NCBI GenBank assembly: GCA_035610365.1
Contig: CM069435.1
Span: 1,328,001 to 1,392,000 of the forward strand
DNA: 64,000 bases
Direction of reading: 5' to 3'
Source: Aquatica leii
Lineage: Eukaryota; Arthropoda; Insecta; Coleoptera; Lampyridae
Shown here: positions 1-11,926 of the stretch, piece by piece
Layout: each line of letters starts with the position of its first letter
Numbering within the stretch: position 1 is the stretch's first letter
Position numbers and translations under genes: made by a program
The notes under the pieces: model-generated
Database searches by the model: none
Told to the model about the DNA's origin: nothing
Seen by the model: the letters and a program-made list of their open reading frames with translations, nothing else

Positions 1-498
1 TTTTTTCTAGCGCCGAAACGCCTGGCGCCCAATGGCCGGCGCTCAAATGTCGCGTACCGCAAATATCTATCTCTCAAACCGATAAAAACGCGAAATTAAA
101 ATTTGGCAGATTACACTTATGATTTTAATAATTACGTCGGAAAAGATAAATCTGTTTCTGACTACACTTTAGGTGAACGAGTACTACAAAAAATAATTAA
201 AACCATCAAACGTAAAACTGCTACAACTGGTTTTGAACATTTTTTTACGCCTGTTAGACTTCTTGGTACCTTATCATTTCTTGCTGTCGGACATGCATCA
301 AAACTTGCAAAAACATGCTAAAATTTCCCGATAAGCTAAAATCAAGAAGAAACTGCAATTTTCGTTCTAATTTGAATGGTACACTTGTGGTTCGTTGGAG
401 AGATACCAAAGAAGTTATAACTGGCAGTAACTGTTACAGTTCTTAATCGGGAATGGTCAAGCGTAAAAATGAAAAAAAAAGACGTTGTTTATTAATTA
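1..498. other. Unassigned flank with GC-rich palindromic start
   Basis: No supportable gene. The first ~60 bases are unusually GC-rich for this window and contain self-complementary blocks (TGGCGCC, GGCCGGCGC). A short frame at 103-321 starts only at TTG and ends after 72 codons. Its text FFTPVRLLGTLSFLAVGHAS loosely recalls the conserved block of PIF/Harbinger-type transposases, but it is too short to call. The segment ends at TAATTA (493-498), which is repeated after the transposon that follows. Confidence 0.3.
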
Positions 499-602
499 CA
501 CTGGTCTGCATGAAAATCGGCCCTGATACTATTCTTGACCATGCTTATGTAAAATGACCTCTTGAATCCAAAAATGAGCTCCGTTTTTACCCATCACCCA
601 CC
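499..602 (+). repeat. Left terminal inverted repeat, CACTG element copy 1
   Basis: This arm begins CACTGGTCTGC. It is inverted, imperfectly, at 2919-3033 and present almost unchanged at 20151-20254 in the second copy. Confidence 0.85.
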
Positions 603-1059
603 TATTTTGGGGACCCCATTTTTATTTTATTTTTTGCATTTTTTTTTAGAATTTTAACTTATAGCCGTTAAACATCCCAAAGCAGGTAATAAAATTTATA
701 CCAAAGTATATGGCAAAAGTTTTGCTATAAAATGTATATAAAAACAACAATAAAATACAAATATATAAGAACAGTAAAAAAATATCAATAAACAGTTAGG
801 AAGATTCACTGCACGACGCTGGCGATCTCGATACCACATGCAGGTTTGAACAGGAATTTTCGACAGGCTTCAACTTGCATTACTCTTCTCATTATAGTAT
901 ATTACATTGTTTGCTTAACTGCTTCGATCAGTACATCTATAGCTGTTGCAGATTTTGTGTTCATTTGTGTAAAACAGTAAAACTACTTTTACTCCGGATT
1001 TTTTCAAGTGACTAAGTGTGATTTGTGGTTAATGTCGGGCGTTGAATTACTGTTTAATT

Positions 1060-2741
1060 ATGCCACGCGAGTGTAAAAATCATCCCGATAGCTTCTGCTA
1101 TGTCTGCGGGGAATTAACTTTAAAAGCGCAAGGAAAACCCCTTTCTCCGCTTGTTAAAACAGCTTATAAATTGTACTTTGATTGTCAAAGTGGCGACCAG
1201 GACAAGACTTGGGCTCCATCAGTTTGCTGTACGACTTGTTACAGTAGTTTGACCCAATGGCTCAAAGGTACCCGTAAATCAATGCCATTTGCTGTGCCCA
1301 TGGTTTGGCGTGAACCTCGCAGTCATCTTACAGATTGTTACTTTTGTATGACTTTCACCGTCGGGTTTTCGAGCAAAAATAGGCATACAATTCAGTATCC
1401 CAATATTCCGTCAGCTCTAAGACCTGTTCCTCATAACGATACTTTGCCAATCCCAGAGCCCCCAAACACTTATACTCTAGAGCCGGAAATTGATTTAAAA
1501 GACTCTGAGCCACAACCTGGGGCTTCGAATGATACGTTCAATGATGATGAAGAGTATTCCGCAGATTTAGTTTCTCGGCAACCTCACCTCCTTACTCAAT
1601 CGGAATTAAATGATCTTGTCAGGGATTTGCAGTTACCCAAGACTAAATCTCAGCTCCTAGGATCGCGACTTCAACAGTGGAATCTCTTAGAAAAGGGAGC
1701 AAAAATATCTTCTTACAGGACCAGACAAGCAACCCTGAAATGACTTTTCTCAGAAGATAAAGGTTTAGTGTTCTGCCCTAATGCAAATTTATTGATGACA
1801 GAGCTACAGATGCCATGTGACCCAGACAAATGGAGACTGTTTATAGACTCATCAAAAACAAACTTAAAAGTTGTCTTGTAGCAAATGGGAATGATTTCCC
1901 ATCAGTTCCAGTTGCATACTCTGTTGATATGAAGGAAACGTACGAAAACATCTTCAGAATCCTTAATAAAATTAGTTATCATGATTATAAGTAAAAGCTT
2001 TGCACTGACTTAAAAGTTGTTGCTCTACTCACGGGCCTGCAATCAGGATTCACAAAATATTACTGCTTCTTTTGTGAATGGGAAAGCCGAGCCCGAGATA
2101 AACATTACATCGTACGGGACTGGCCTCTGCGAGAAAATCTTATTCCTAGTCAGAAAAACGTCGCCCGCGATCCTTTGGTTCCGAAGGAAAATATTTACTT
2201 ACCACCTTTACACATCAAGCTTTGATTGATCAAGCAATTTGTGAAAGCAGTGGACAAGAGAGGTGGCGCATTTAAATTTTTGAAAACTAAATTTCCTCGT
2301 CTTAGCGAAGCTAAAATCAAAGAAGACGTTTTTGTTGATCCCCAGATTAGACAACTCTTCCAAGATTCGATGTTTATTAAACACCTAAATCGAAAAGAGA
2401 AACGAGCTTGACTTGCATTTCAAAACGTTTGTAAGAACTTCCTGGGTAACCACAAAAGTGAAAATTATGTCGGTCACGTCGAGGAACTGCTTTTAGCGTA
2501 CAAAGACATAGGATGTAACATGTCTCTTAAAGTTCACTTCCTTCACTCGCATCTGGACTTTTTCCCTGAAAATTTAGAAGCAGTCTCGGATGAACACGGG
2601 AAACGGTTCCATCAAGACATCGCTAAGCTGGAGAAGAGATTTTCAGGGAAGTGAAATGCAAGCATGTTGGTAGAGTACTGCTGGTTTTTGAAACGAGAGA
2701 GCTGTACCTCAGGGTATAAAAGGAAAGCAAGCATCAAGTAA
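1060..2741 (+). pseudogene. Transposase of CACTG element, copy 1 (decayed)
   Basis: I chose the ATG at 1060 (MPRECKNHPD) because both copies keep it, rather than the upstream in-frame TTG. The open part (1060-1743) carries paired cysteines (C13/C16, C56/C57/C60, C93/C96) that look like zinc fingers, the MPFAVPMVWREP block, and an acidic linker. Against copy 2, this copy has a TGA at 1741-1743 where copy 2 has a cysteine codon, a ~15-nt insertion near 1800, a one-base loss near 1880, and further stops replacing glycine and tryptophan codons near 2224 and 2409. The far C-terminus keeps a 13-codon CWFLKRES-type stretch that copy 2 has lost. The product would be a transposase; this copy cannot make it. 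Confidence 0.75.
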
Positions 2742-3033
2742 CGATGAATATCTTTTTATTTATTACTGTTTATAGCTAAAATAGTTTTTTTTCCTATTTA
2801 AATTAAATTCATGTCCATATATTTATTATTATAATAATTATTATTATCATTCGATAAATAAATTATAATTAATTTATCGAAAAGTGGTAAAATTAGAGAT
2901 TGGGGGCTCCCTCGAAAATGGTGGGTGATGGAAGAAAACGGAAGACATATTTGGATTCAAGACGTCATTTTACATAAGAATCACCCGGAATAGTGTCAGA
3001 GCTCAATAAAAAATATTTTTTTGCAGACCAGTA

Positions 3034-6000
3034 TAATTAACGCAAAAAATACTGAACGATATAAATGTTTTAAATATTGAGTCAAATATGACAATTGCAC
3101 TCTTTTAATAAAATAAGTTTTCCGATAAGAAGGCTAAAAGTGTTCTTTTTTATTTTGTTTTAATCAGTGTATTATTTGTTTTATTAGAAATACGTTTATT
3201 ATTTTTTTAAATTTTAGTGAAATGTTTTAGAAAATCATTGTTTGTTTACTTGTTTATTGGTATTATTAAAGAATTTGTGGGCCGGCGAATTTAAAGTGTC
3301 TAGAACGGAACAAAAAAAAAGTTTGTCTTTGGCTCTTTAACATACAAAAATTCTATAAAATTACGAGAAAAGAACATTCTTGAAGTATTGTTGTTGCTGA
3401 TGATAATAGCAAAGCTATCGAAACCGGGTATCAGGTATTTGGCATTTGGTGTTGTGATTTTTGTAATTAATGCTAGGTTTCATAAAAGTTTAATTTTTAA
3501 ATTTGATTTAGTATAAATAAAATGTTTTTTATACATTTTTTTTATTGTTACAATTAAAACATATTAATTTGACTTTAAAGCTCTCTTTAAATGAATATAA
3601 GTTTTGAGAATTATTTTTAGCATCAAAAGGTCATTTAGCTAAAATTAATCAACTTATAAATTAAATTTAATAAATTGAGATGTTAATGATTTGAATAATT
3701 TATTAAGAAATTTAAACGCACTTTATATACAAATATTTAATAAAAACGAAAAAAATCGTTAGGCGGTCATTAATATTATACAATTAAAACACCTTTTTGA
3801 AAAATCAAAGTGTAATCTAAAAATATGTATTGTAAACAATATAAATTTCAATATAATCTTTTTATAACTAAATAAGCGTAAGCGTTTTAGAAACAGCGAG
3901 CTTTCATAAGTCATAGTTCAAATCGCAGCAGGTTACGTATTGGAAGCCAACACCTACACCATCGCACCAATAGTGTGGGAAATATGTTTTAACTATGACC
4001 ACGATGCTATATTATCATTATATGCGACCGTCGACAATCAATTTTTTTAACCAAATAAATTAGGTGAATACGTTTGTGAAAGGCACTTAATGAATAGTTG
4101 CGAATTTTAAATTAAAGGTACAATATAGTTTATTGTTAGTTGAAATCACGCGTTAAAAAGTCGCGTTAATTAAAATATATTTTGAATTGTATGACGATTA
4201 TAAAATAGATTGCTATCAGATAATTTGATGCAAAAGTAGAACTATTAATAAATGGGAAATAGTGCAGGGAAAGGAATTTTCATATATGTATTCAACAACT
4301 TACGCAAGGAGGGACAACATTATACTTACTTTGTAAGATATAAAATACGTGCCATTATAAAACGTTAAGTTAAGTAAATATCAAATATTATGTTCGCATC
4401 GATACAAAAATAAAGAAATAGAGGCGATGTACCACATATTAAGAGTCGCGACCTTTCAACTCCCTCTCTTCTTTGACTCAATCTTATTTACATAGTCATT
4501 TCACACGCTCGATTAAAATTAAACAAAATTAGTAATGAATATAAATTATATGTAAAAATGACAGTACGTTAGATTAAAAATTTAAATTTTCGCATCCATC
4601 GCATGATGAAATAAATTCGTAGAGGTTTAATTATGACGCTCTTAATTGGTGACATTTTTAAATTTATTGCGTATTAGTTAAACTTTTAATTTAAGTTTTT
4701 CTAATTTATAAATATATAAATTTTAGTACGGCTAATTTATTTTTCATAATTATAACTTTTAAATCCAGTTTGTAAAAACTCTTAATAGATACAACCATTT
4801 CGAGGACTCTATAAAAACGGATTGACGTAAAGAGTGAAAGCAAATTTAATGAAAAAGTTTTCAAAATCTTTATATGCTACTCTTCAGTGTTTTCGTATTT
4901 GTTCGTCTGCAACCTGCAACCTCGTTTTTTCCTGTATTTTTCATGATTTTAGATGTTATTCTGTGTTGGTTTAGAGTCTTTTAATTTTTTAAGTTTTTAA
5001 TTGCTACTTGTATTTTCTATGTTTTAATTTCAATTATTTTGACTTACTTCTGTGTTTCTGGTTAGCAATTGTTTTGTAAGTTGTTTTAATATTTTTAAAT
5101 AAATTAAAATGCAATCTGGTATACATGTGTGATAAAAGTTTATTAAACTTAAAATTAAAATCAGCATCAAAAGTTTTCTTGTCATTCTATACAGCTTCTT
5201 TTATGTTTGATTTAAATATCTGCACAAACAAAATTTCCATTTATTGAAAGGAAATTCATATTACCTATTTTGAGATATTTGAAGAATACAAGTTTTTTAT
5301 TATTTAATTTGTATCTATTCCTAAAATATTATTGAAAGCACAGCACCGAAACGCATGTTTATTTCAATATATAGGGGAAGGTGTTGTAATTTGAGACATT
5401 TTTTGGGTTTTGATCTCTTGCTTAATATATTAATATATTAAGTTTGTTTGCAAAATTTAATAGCTTTATATTTAAGCTACATATTTATCTGCTATGATTA
5501 GAACTTCTTCCGGGTTTAGACCGTGTTACTGTTGTAACCAAAGTTGGCAACGTTTCAGCCACATCAAAATAATGGGCGCCAGGTATCTAACAAAGTGGCT
5601 GCAGGAGGTATTTACAAAACTGAAAAAGAATACAATTCGCTGAACAACAAAAAGTAAGAATTAAAAAGAAAATGTTTTGGAACACGCCATAAAAAATAGT
5701 AAGACGCAATATTACTAACGTCGTCTCAAATCAAACAAGCAGGAACCTATTATCTAATAGTGCTGCAACAAAATCTTAATAAGGGAAATGTACTCTCAGA
5801 GAAATAAAAAAAAAGTGAGAGACCAAAAGTGACTAAATTTACCAGCAAAACCGTCAAAGCATGAGTGAGAAAAGATGGTATCTAGTCATTGCTCACAGTT
5901 CATCAATGTGAAAGTAGAAAAAAAGAAAAATCTAAAAAACACAAGTTTGGCGAGTATAATCGCCATCACAACATAAAGCAAGATAGAAGGTGGTTTTTTT

Positions 6001-6339
6001 TAATATCCAAAAAAATCGATGAGTAACCCAAATAAACCTGCAAGCGAAATTTAAAAAGAAGGCTTAATAGGTTTTTTAAAACCGCCAAAAAGAGAATGGG
6101 ATCCCAAAAATAATAAGAAAATACATGGAACTTACTCAAACAAAGCTTGCTCAAACGACGTCCTGCTTAACTTCTATTAGTCAACCTCAAAGCGGGATCT
6201 GCCAGTACGCAGAACAGATATCCAAACTAGAAAGATAACAAGCTCCACTCAGGCGGTCAAGTATTCCAGAATAAACGACAAAAGGTAAGAGTCCCGTTTA
6301 TTAACGGCATTAACCTTCTTGAAATCGACACAAAACCAT
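3034..6339. other. AT-rich interval without a supportable gene
   Basis: No convincing coding region. At 3397-3430 there is a hammerhead-like string: CTGATGA, a possible short stem, then GAAAC and GGGTATC, of the kind left by Penelope-like elements. At about 5376-6340 the base composition changes, and the start (GGGGAAGGTGTTGTAATTTG) looks like the end of a decayed transposon, but I could not read a domain. The minus-strand frame at 5966-6154 is probably chance. Confidence 0.4.
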
Positions 6340-6525
6340 TAACCCGAACGGCGTAATATAAAGGCTTGTCAGGATCCTATATCTCCAGTTTCAGTTTTTT
6401 CTGAAGAAGACAGCGACATGACTGTCGAAACGTCAAACATTGTAAATTTTTTAAAGTTTGCAAGTTTTCTAAGTTTTATAAATTTTATGAAAAGTGTAAA
6501 TATAGAACGTGGTTCAAAATCATGG
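6340..6525 (+). repeat. PLE pseudo-LTR, upstream copy, hammerhead-like
   Basis: Direct repeat of 8101-8282. It contains a hammerhead-like core: CTGAAGA (6401-6407), stem II GACAG/CTGTC (6409-6413 and 6422-6426), GAAA (6427-6430), then CGTC, and GGCGTA upstream at 6350-6355, whose GGCG can pair with CGTC. Stem I is weak, so activity is doubtful. Confidence 0.6.
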
Positions 6526-7216
6526 CCGCGAAAGCCTCAAAAATAAAAAAAGACTTATTCATTGCCACAATTTTATAATTTTTTGCTTTGTTGTTTCTTA
6601 TAAAAAATGTTAAAAATTTGTTTTTCTAACGTTATTAATTAGGTTTTAAATATTCAAATTACTTAGTGTTTTAAGTTTAAGAAGACACACAAACTCCAAC
6701 GAAGGCATTGCTACGATTGTGGCAAACCGGATGTCACTCGATTAACTTGATCAGGGTCTATTCACCGAGCCTCTGCAGTTTCTTTATTCTTGCAAGATGC
6801 TTGCACAGATCTCGACGACAAATTTTTCGTTGTTGTGGTATGGTTCTACAAGCTGCTCCAGTATCATTGTGTTCTCTTGCGAATGGTAGCAAATGCCATG
6901 TACTTGAGTCAATTTTTTTACTTTTGACGTTGGAGAATCGAACAAAAATTCCGAATGTTTTGGTCATACCTGACGTGTCGCAAGACATCATTCTCAGGGT
7001 GTATTTCTGGAGAGCTATGGGTGTAATCTCAAATTTTCGTACTAGTAAATGGTTTTTGATCTTTCTTGTAGTATTTGCTTTTGCTACTAGTGAACACTTA
7101 TGCAATTTTTTAAATTTGTCTCTAGAACAGCAACACCAACTCAATTATATTTTAAAAACTTGTTTCTTTTTACAAAAACCTGGTCTTGTTCGTGTGACTT
7201 TAGTTGAAGTCCACGT

Positions 7217-8117
7217 TATGTGGACGATACATTTGTAATTTGATCTCATGAAACAGAAACACTACACAACTTGCTGGATCACATCAACCAGTTAGATTTC
7301 AACATCAAATTCACCATGGAAAAGGAAACATACAGAAGCATTCCGTTCTTGGACGTACTGGTCACTCGAAATATGGACAACAAATTGGGACATCAAGTAT
7401 ATAGAAAACCGACACATACTGACAGATACTTCAACGCCGAATCACATCATCATCCAGCTCAGAAGTTTGCAGTTCTAAAAACTTTAGTACACAGAGCCAA
7501 GGCGATCAGTGAACCTAACAAATGCCTTAATAACGGTTTCAGAAAAGCAGACATATATCGAGCAATTAACAAACACAGTAAGGAAAAACCAAAGAAGGAG
7601 GAACCCGTGGCAACTTCCTTCCTTCCTTACATAAAAGGCTGCACGGATAAAATAGCTAGGATACTTAGAGGAAAAAATATCAAAGTGATCTTCACTGCAA
7701 CAAATAAAATATTTGCCAATTTCTCAAAATCAAAAGAAACAAAAGCACCACTCGAGGAACCAGGGGTCTACCACATCCCTTGTTCGTGTAGGCTGGCTTA
7801 CATAAGACAAACGGGACGCAACATAGCTACCAAATTAAAAAAACATGAGGCGGATACAAAAAAAACATAACACAAGATCTGCTGTTGCGAAACACTTTTT
7901 AGACACCGGTCACACGATAAAATTTGAAGAGGCAACAATGTTGGCTAAATCCCAAAACTTCTGGCATAGACTATACAAGGAAGCCATTGAAATCCAGAAG
8001 TACAACAATTTTAATAGAGATAATAGAATCGATCTAGCGCGAATATGGAAAAACATGTTCCGGAAAACTAATCAATCGGAACCGTCACGAACCATTGACA
8101 CGAACGGCGTAATATAA
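7217..8117 (+). pseudogene. PLE reverse transcriptase C-terminus plus GIY-YIG endonuclease
   Basis: The YVDD catalytic box of the reverse transcriptase lies at 7217-7228. It is followed by the thumb-region text typical of Penelope (IPFLDVLVTR, VYRKPTHTDRYFN) and then a GIY-YIG nuclease core (GVYHIPCSC, AYIRQTGRNIATKLKKHE). The tyrosine of the second half is kept, but the usual glycine after it is arginine. The nuclease continues to 8117 in a neighbouring frame (NTRSAVAKHFLDTGHTIKFEEA). In an intact PLE this enzyme primes reverse transcription at nicked DNA. No initiating methionine is credible here because the N-terminal two thirds are missing. Confidence 0.75.
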
Positions 8118-8282
8118 AGGCTTGTCAGGAGTCAGGATCCTATATCTTCAGTTTCAATTTTTTCTGAAGAAGACAGCGACATGACTGTCGAAACGTCAAA
8201 CATTTTAAATTTTTCAAAGTTTGTAAGTTTTCTAAGTTTTATAAATCTTGTGAAAAGTGTAAATATGGAACGCGGTTCAAAA
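8101..8282 (+). repeat. PLE pseudo-LTR, downstream copy, hammerhead-like
   Basis: Matches 6340-6525 with a 7-base internal duplication (AGTCAGG type). It carries the same hammerhead-like parts: GGCGTA 8106-8111, CTGAAGA 8164-8170, stem II GACAG/CTGTC 8172-8176 and 8185-8189, GAAA 8190-8193. Confidence 0.65.
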
Positions 8283-9286
8283 TCCGAAAATAATTATTTG
8301 TTAAAAAATGGATAAGTCCTTTAAAGTGTACATTTTACATCCTTACCTAGATGGTATTTAGATAATATGAAATAGAAATGAAAAAACGGTACCATGGCAA
8401 ATGTAATTTTATAGTTGTACCGGACGTTAAGATAAAAGGATGTGAATATTTTTTTTTATAAAAGACATTGTAAGAATTGTGTTATACAGTTGACATCGCG
8501 TGAAGTGTCTTATGACTCATCGGTAGGCAACGTAAGGTTTAAGATTTATTTATTATATATTTTGAAAACAGCTGTCAACGTATGCAGACGGAATAGTTCA
8601 GTGAACTAGAAACAAAGTTTTAAGATACATATGTTTCAAGAAGAGGTGGTACATAGTTACTTAACAGTCAAAACGATTTTTATTTTTCTTTTAGGTAATT
8701 GCACATGTAGTTTTAAAACTAAACAACATCAATAACCGGAAAAGATTAAATTAAATTTGTAGCATAGAAATGACACACTACGAGTTATATTTAGTAGTAC
8801 TGAAAATGTATTTTAAAATAATAATTGTTTTAATCAAAATATCGTAACTTTCATGTATTTTGTAGATTACAAGTATGTAATTTGGCCCAATGAGAGGCCA
8901 TGGCGATTGAATGAATGATCTAAAATTAAGGTGCTGCGGTTTTATCATGTGTATTTTTTTAAGTCTAAAGCTAGAATTGAAATGTAGATAATTATACGAC
9001 TATTTATATTAGGTAATAAAACTAAAAAATTATTTAATATTTAAAATGTACTTATGGTTCTGAACAATTATAACACATAATATTACGATTCTTTGACTTT
9101 AAAGCAGCTTGTTTAATTGTTAATTTAATTCAATGTGAATTAAACTGCCACATAAACTGACAGAACGTTGAATAAGTTAACGGCGTACTTTGGCGTTATA
9201 AATAACCTAAGTTACAGAGATTACCATTATAGACTTTCTAAAGATTAGTTATTTTTATTTAACTGCAAAAATAAGAGAAATAAGTA
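8283..9286. other. AT-rich interval without a gene
   Basis: No reading frame, repeat or RNA gene that I can support. The interval ends at the TA dinucleotide (9285-9286) duplicated by the pogo-like element. Confidence 0.5.
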
Positions 9287-9310
9287 AGGTAGATGCAGGC
9301 AATAACGCTA
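9287..9310 (+). repeat. Terminal inverted repeat of pogo-like element, left
   Basis: AGGTAGATGCAGGCAATAAC followed by GCTA. It matches the inverted right end at 11927-11950 with about three mismatches. Confidence 0.9.
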
Positions 9311-9592
9311 CCCTAAGCTTTGGATGGACCTTTTGAGGAAATGATATGCTGTCCGTGCCGAAGTATACCATATATGTATTGCTAGGACTATACTTTTAAG
9401 TCATAGTAAATATACTTAGTAAAATTAAATTGAATTTAGGTGTTTCGGCGTTTTTTTTTTAAAAGTCAAGTGGCGTTATTGCTGACCATGGGTGGCCAAT
9501 AACGCCACCTATTTACCCCAAAAGAAAACACTATATTTTTCAGTAATTTATATTTTTTAGTGATTAAAGAACACATTTTCTATAGGTAAATA

Positions 9593-9598
9593 TTTATT
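9593..9598 (-). terminator. Polyadenylation signal of pogo transposase
   Basis: AATAAA on the minus strand lies about 40 bases past the transposase stop and inside the element, which suits its own 3' end. Confidence 0.6.
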
Positions 9599-9636
9599 TT
9601 AAGGTTGAACAAAGAACAAAATAAACATTCTGTTGA

Positions 9637-11487
9637 TTAAGAGCAATAAGGACAGATGTATCGTTCTTCCTTGTCTTCTTTCGTAAGACCGACACACTCG
9701 TCGTGTAGGTAGCATTCGCAAATAGAGCATAAATGCATATCTGCCACTCTATCCTGCTTACAAGCCTTACAGTACCAACTCTCTTTACTTTTTCCTTTCT
9801 TGGTTGGTTGAGGTTGGCAAGTTTTTTTCTGGTCAATTTTTTTATTACCCATTTTAGAACTTGATTTTTCTTTCGAACCTGAATTTTCAAAAATGTTTTT
9901 CGTCACCACTTGCGCTCTACTATTAATGGCTGGTTTTCGGTTCTTAGTTGTAGCTTTCCGCGTCATATCCGGTGTCTCTAGCATTTCGGAGAACGAAACA
10001 TTTTGATTTTGTTCAGTTTCATTGTCCGAATTTTCAATCGACGACTCATCAGACACTGATGAGTCACTGCTACTAGAATCACTGTAATTATTATTAATAT
10101 ATCGTCTTGGTGCGCAAACCCGACGCTTTGTGACTCCTTTTGATGGACCAGGTTGGGGCGATGGTGTTTTTTCTCGATTTTTTTGCACATTTGGCACATA
10201 ATTTTCAGCATCGGAATTATTCTGTGAATTATGTCTTACTGGCGATCTTAACTGGTTTCTTATTTCTGGGACATTGGAAATATTTTCCCTTTCCGTGACG
10301 CTGCTTGGGGCAAAAGCTTCAATTGGTATTTTTTCTGCATTGAAAGGATAAATGCCACACGCAGAAAATCCCGACTTTATATTGCTTGGAGTCATGCATT
10401 TGTCCCAGACTATTGAGAGAATACTTCCAAAGCGTTGTTTAGTTAAGGCACGATCTCTATGTTTAGCCCAAAACTTCAAAAGTTCGTCATCCCAATAATA
10501 TTCGAATGAGCGGAACACAGCCTTGTCCATAGGCTGTAGTTCATGTGTTGTATTGCTTGGTAAGCAATACAACGTTATGCCCAACTCATCTGCAGCTTCT
10601 GCTATGGAATAGTCTAAATGACACTTTGCCCCATCAAAAATTAATAAGCAATGCCCATTTAACCTAAATTGCGCGAAATGAGAGAGCCACTGTTTAAATC
10701 CTTCAATTGTCATACTAGCCTTTTGTGTCATTATAACCTTGCTGCCTGGTGGTAAATCGTCTGCGAACTCCGGCTTCATTCGTTTACCCTTAAAAATAAC
10801 AAAAGGGGGAATTGCATTGCCCATTGCGTTGCCACAGGAAACAACTGTGACATTTTCTGCATGTTCCTTAGCAACTAGATGTACTCTTTTCGCGCCCTTT
10901 TTTGCGAGAACACCTTGTTGATGATGTAAACCAAGTCGGCACCCTTTTTCGTCCATATTGTAGAGAAACTGAGGTTTATCCAGGATGTCCAGCTGGATAA
11001 GGATATCGCGAAGTTTATTAAAATGGTCCGTTACAATAAATTTGTTCAATTTCTGAGCCCTCGCCGGATTCATGTTTTGGGCTTTACGAACCCTGATTTC
11101 AGGATGCCTTTCAAAAAAGTGTTTGAGCCAAAATCGACCAGCCATCTCTTTTTTTAAACTAAATGGATTTTGGATATTATTTGCTTTGCAGAAATTAAAA
11201 ACACAACGGCGTAATGTTCTCGCAGTTAAAGAATATCCTATTTCTGCCAGGCGTATTATTCGTCTGCAAAGTTCTTCCTCTTGTTCAGCAGCAATGACAG
11301 TTTTTCGGCCCATTTGACATTTTGCAGTCTTTCCTTCTTCCACATAATCTCTTAAAGTCCTTCGAGGAATGTCATACGTTTTACTTGCCGTACTGACAGG
11401 CATGCCATCTTGTATAGCTTGTATCGCATTTTGTAAGGCATCGGCACTCCAACGTCCCCTTAGACCTCGATTTCTAGTTTTAGGCAT
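9637..11487 (-). CDS. Pogo-like transposase with C-terminal PHD-type finger
   Basis: The 616-residue ORF is uninterrupted from an ATG near the right end. Residues ~10-55 form a Psq-type helix-turn-helix (LQNAIQAIQDGMPVSTASK, then YDIPRRTLRDYV), and ~60-140 a CENP-B-like second DNA-binding region (GRFWLKHFFERHPEI). The DDE_1 catalytic core has D179 (YNMDEKG), D285 (IFDGAKCH) and D321 (LQPMDKAVF), a DD35D arrangement. A serine-rich acidic linker follows. The last ~48 residues carry a PHD-like C4HC3 pattern (CKAC, CSIC, H, C, CPYC). The reaction would be cut-and-paste transposition into TA. Many insect pogo-like proteins have such a finger, which may guide chromatin binding; that role is inference. 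No intron is needed. It could also be a domesticated gene, but the flanking inverted repeats and TA duplication argue for a mobile element. Confidence 0.95.
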   Translation of the reverse strand: MPKTRNRGLRGRWSADALQNAIQAIQDGMPVSTASKTYDIPRRTLRDYVEEGKTAKCQMGRKTVIAAEQEEELCRRIIRLAEIGYSLTARTLRRCVFNFCKANNIQNPFSLKKEMAGRFWLKHFFERHPEIRVRKAQNMNPARAQKLNKFIVTDHFNKLRDILIQLDILDKPQFLYNMDEKGCRLGLHHQQGVLAKKGAKRVHLVAKEHAENVTVVSCGNAMGNAIPPFVIFKGKRMKPEFADDLPPGSKVIMTQKASMTIEGFKQWLSHFAQFRLNGHCLLIFDGAKCHLDYSIAEAADELGITLYCLPSNTTHELQPMDKAVFRSFEYYWDDELLKFWAKHRDRALTKQRFGSILSIVWDKCMTPSNIKSGFSACGIYPFNAEKIPIEAFAPSSVTERENISNVPEIRNQLRSPVRHNSQNNSDAENYVPNVQKNREKTPSPQPGPSKGVTKRRVCAPRRYINNNYSDSSSSDSSVSDESSIENSDNETEQNQNVSFSEMLETPDMTRKATTKNRKPAINSRAQVVTKNIFENSGSKEKSSSKMGNKKIDQKKTCQPQPTKKGKSKESWYCKACKQDRVADMHLCSICECYLHDECVGLTKEDKEERYICPYCS

Positions 11488-11926
11488 AATTATTATGCTG
11501 AAAATAAATCAACAATCAACTTAAACCCATCAAAAAGCTGACTGGTTAACCCTTATGGTGGCGGTATTGCCAACGCGCACATGTTTGTAAAAAAGCATGG
11601 TTTGCCAAAAAGAAAAAATCATAAAAAAATCTGTATACTGCCTCAGATTATCACAAAAGTGCCCTAAATATGTAGTGCATTTAAAAAATAACTTACTTGT
11701 AATTATAATACAACACAGCACACGATATTTGAAAATTTTTTTTATAAGCAACCAGTAAATAGCGACCGCACGTGACAAGAGATGCGTTACGACTAAGAAT
11801 TCGGACCATAGACTAACAAATCTTTGAAGAATGCATCTAAGCCCAACTACGAAATGATATTTGAGCGCCATCTGCCATTGGAGCAAAGAACTTTTGAATT
11901 ATGATGCGTTGGCGTTATTGCCAGCC

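Larger units (their letters stand above)
499..3033 (+). mobile_element. CACTG-ended TIR DNA transposon, copy 1 (decayed)
   Basis: The left end starts CACTGGTCTGCATG and the right end, read in reverse complement, starts TACTGGTCTGCA. The two arms (about 499-602 and 2919-3033) stay alignable for roughly 105-115 bp up to a shared CATCACCCACC block. TAATTA lies directly outside both ends (493-498 and 3034-3039), which fits a target duplication. The inner sequence is collinear with the second copy at 20151-22665, including the 5' leader and the A/T-rich 3' tail. The encoded protein belongs to a repetitive arthropod family that I know from many uncharacterised insect entries (MPFAVPMVWREP block) but cannot assign to a named superfamily. 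CACTG ends and a 5-6 bp duplication recall the CACTA/Chapaev/Transib/RAG group; that placement is inference. Confidence 0.85.
6340..8290 (+). mobile_element. Penelope-like element fragment (PLE-1), 5'-truncated
   Basis: The fragment holds the C-terminal part of a PLE polyprotein (reverse transcriptase from its YVDD box onward, then a GIY-YIG endonuclease) between two direct repeats of ~180 bp (6340-6525 and 8101-8282). Such repeats are the pseudo-LTRs typical of PLEs. The 5' two thirds of the reverse transcriptase are not recognisable, and 6526-7190 between the upstream repeat and the YVDD box has no clear PLE homology. The element is broken and probably old. Partial tandem copies with a truncated inner unit are common in this family. 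Confidence 0.75.

Noticed and set aside
2017-2229. Frame in CACTG copy 1
   Set aside because: Out of frame with the homologous text of copy 2; a shadow of the decayed transposase.
6708-7238. Overlapping plus- and minus-strand frames upstream of the PLE-1 reverse transcriptase
   Set aside because: Neither translation shows a domain. The plus-strand frame runs into the YVDD region out of frame, and no PLE N-terminal text is visible. Probably chance or decayed filler.
9978-11317. Short frames on both strands inside the pogo transposase
   Set aside because: Shadows of the 616-codon ORF.
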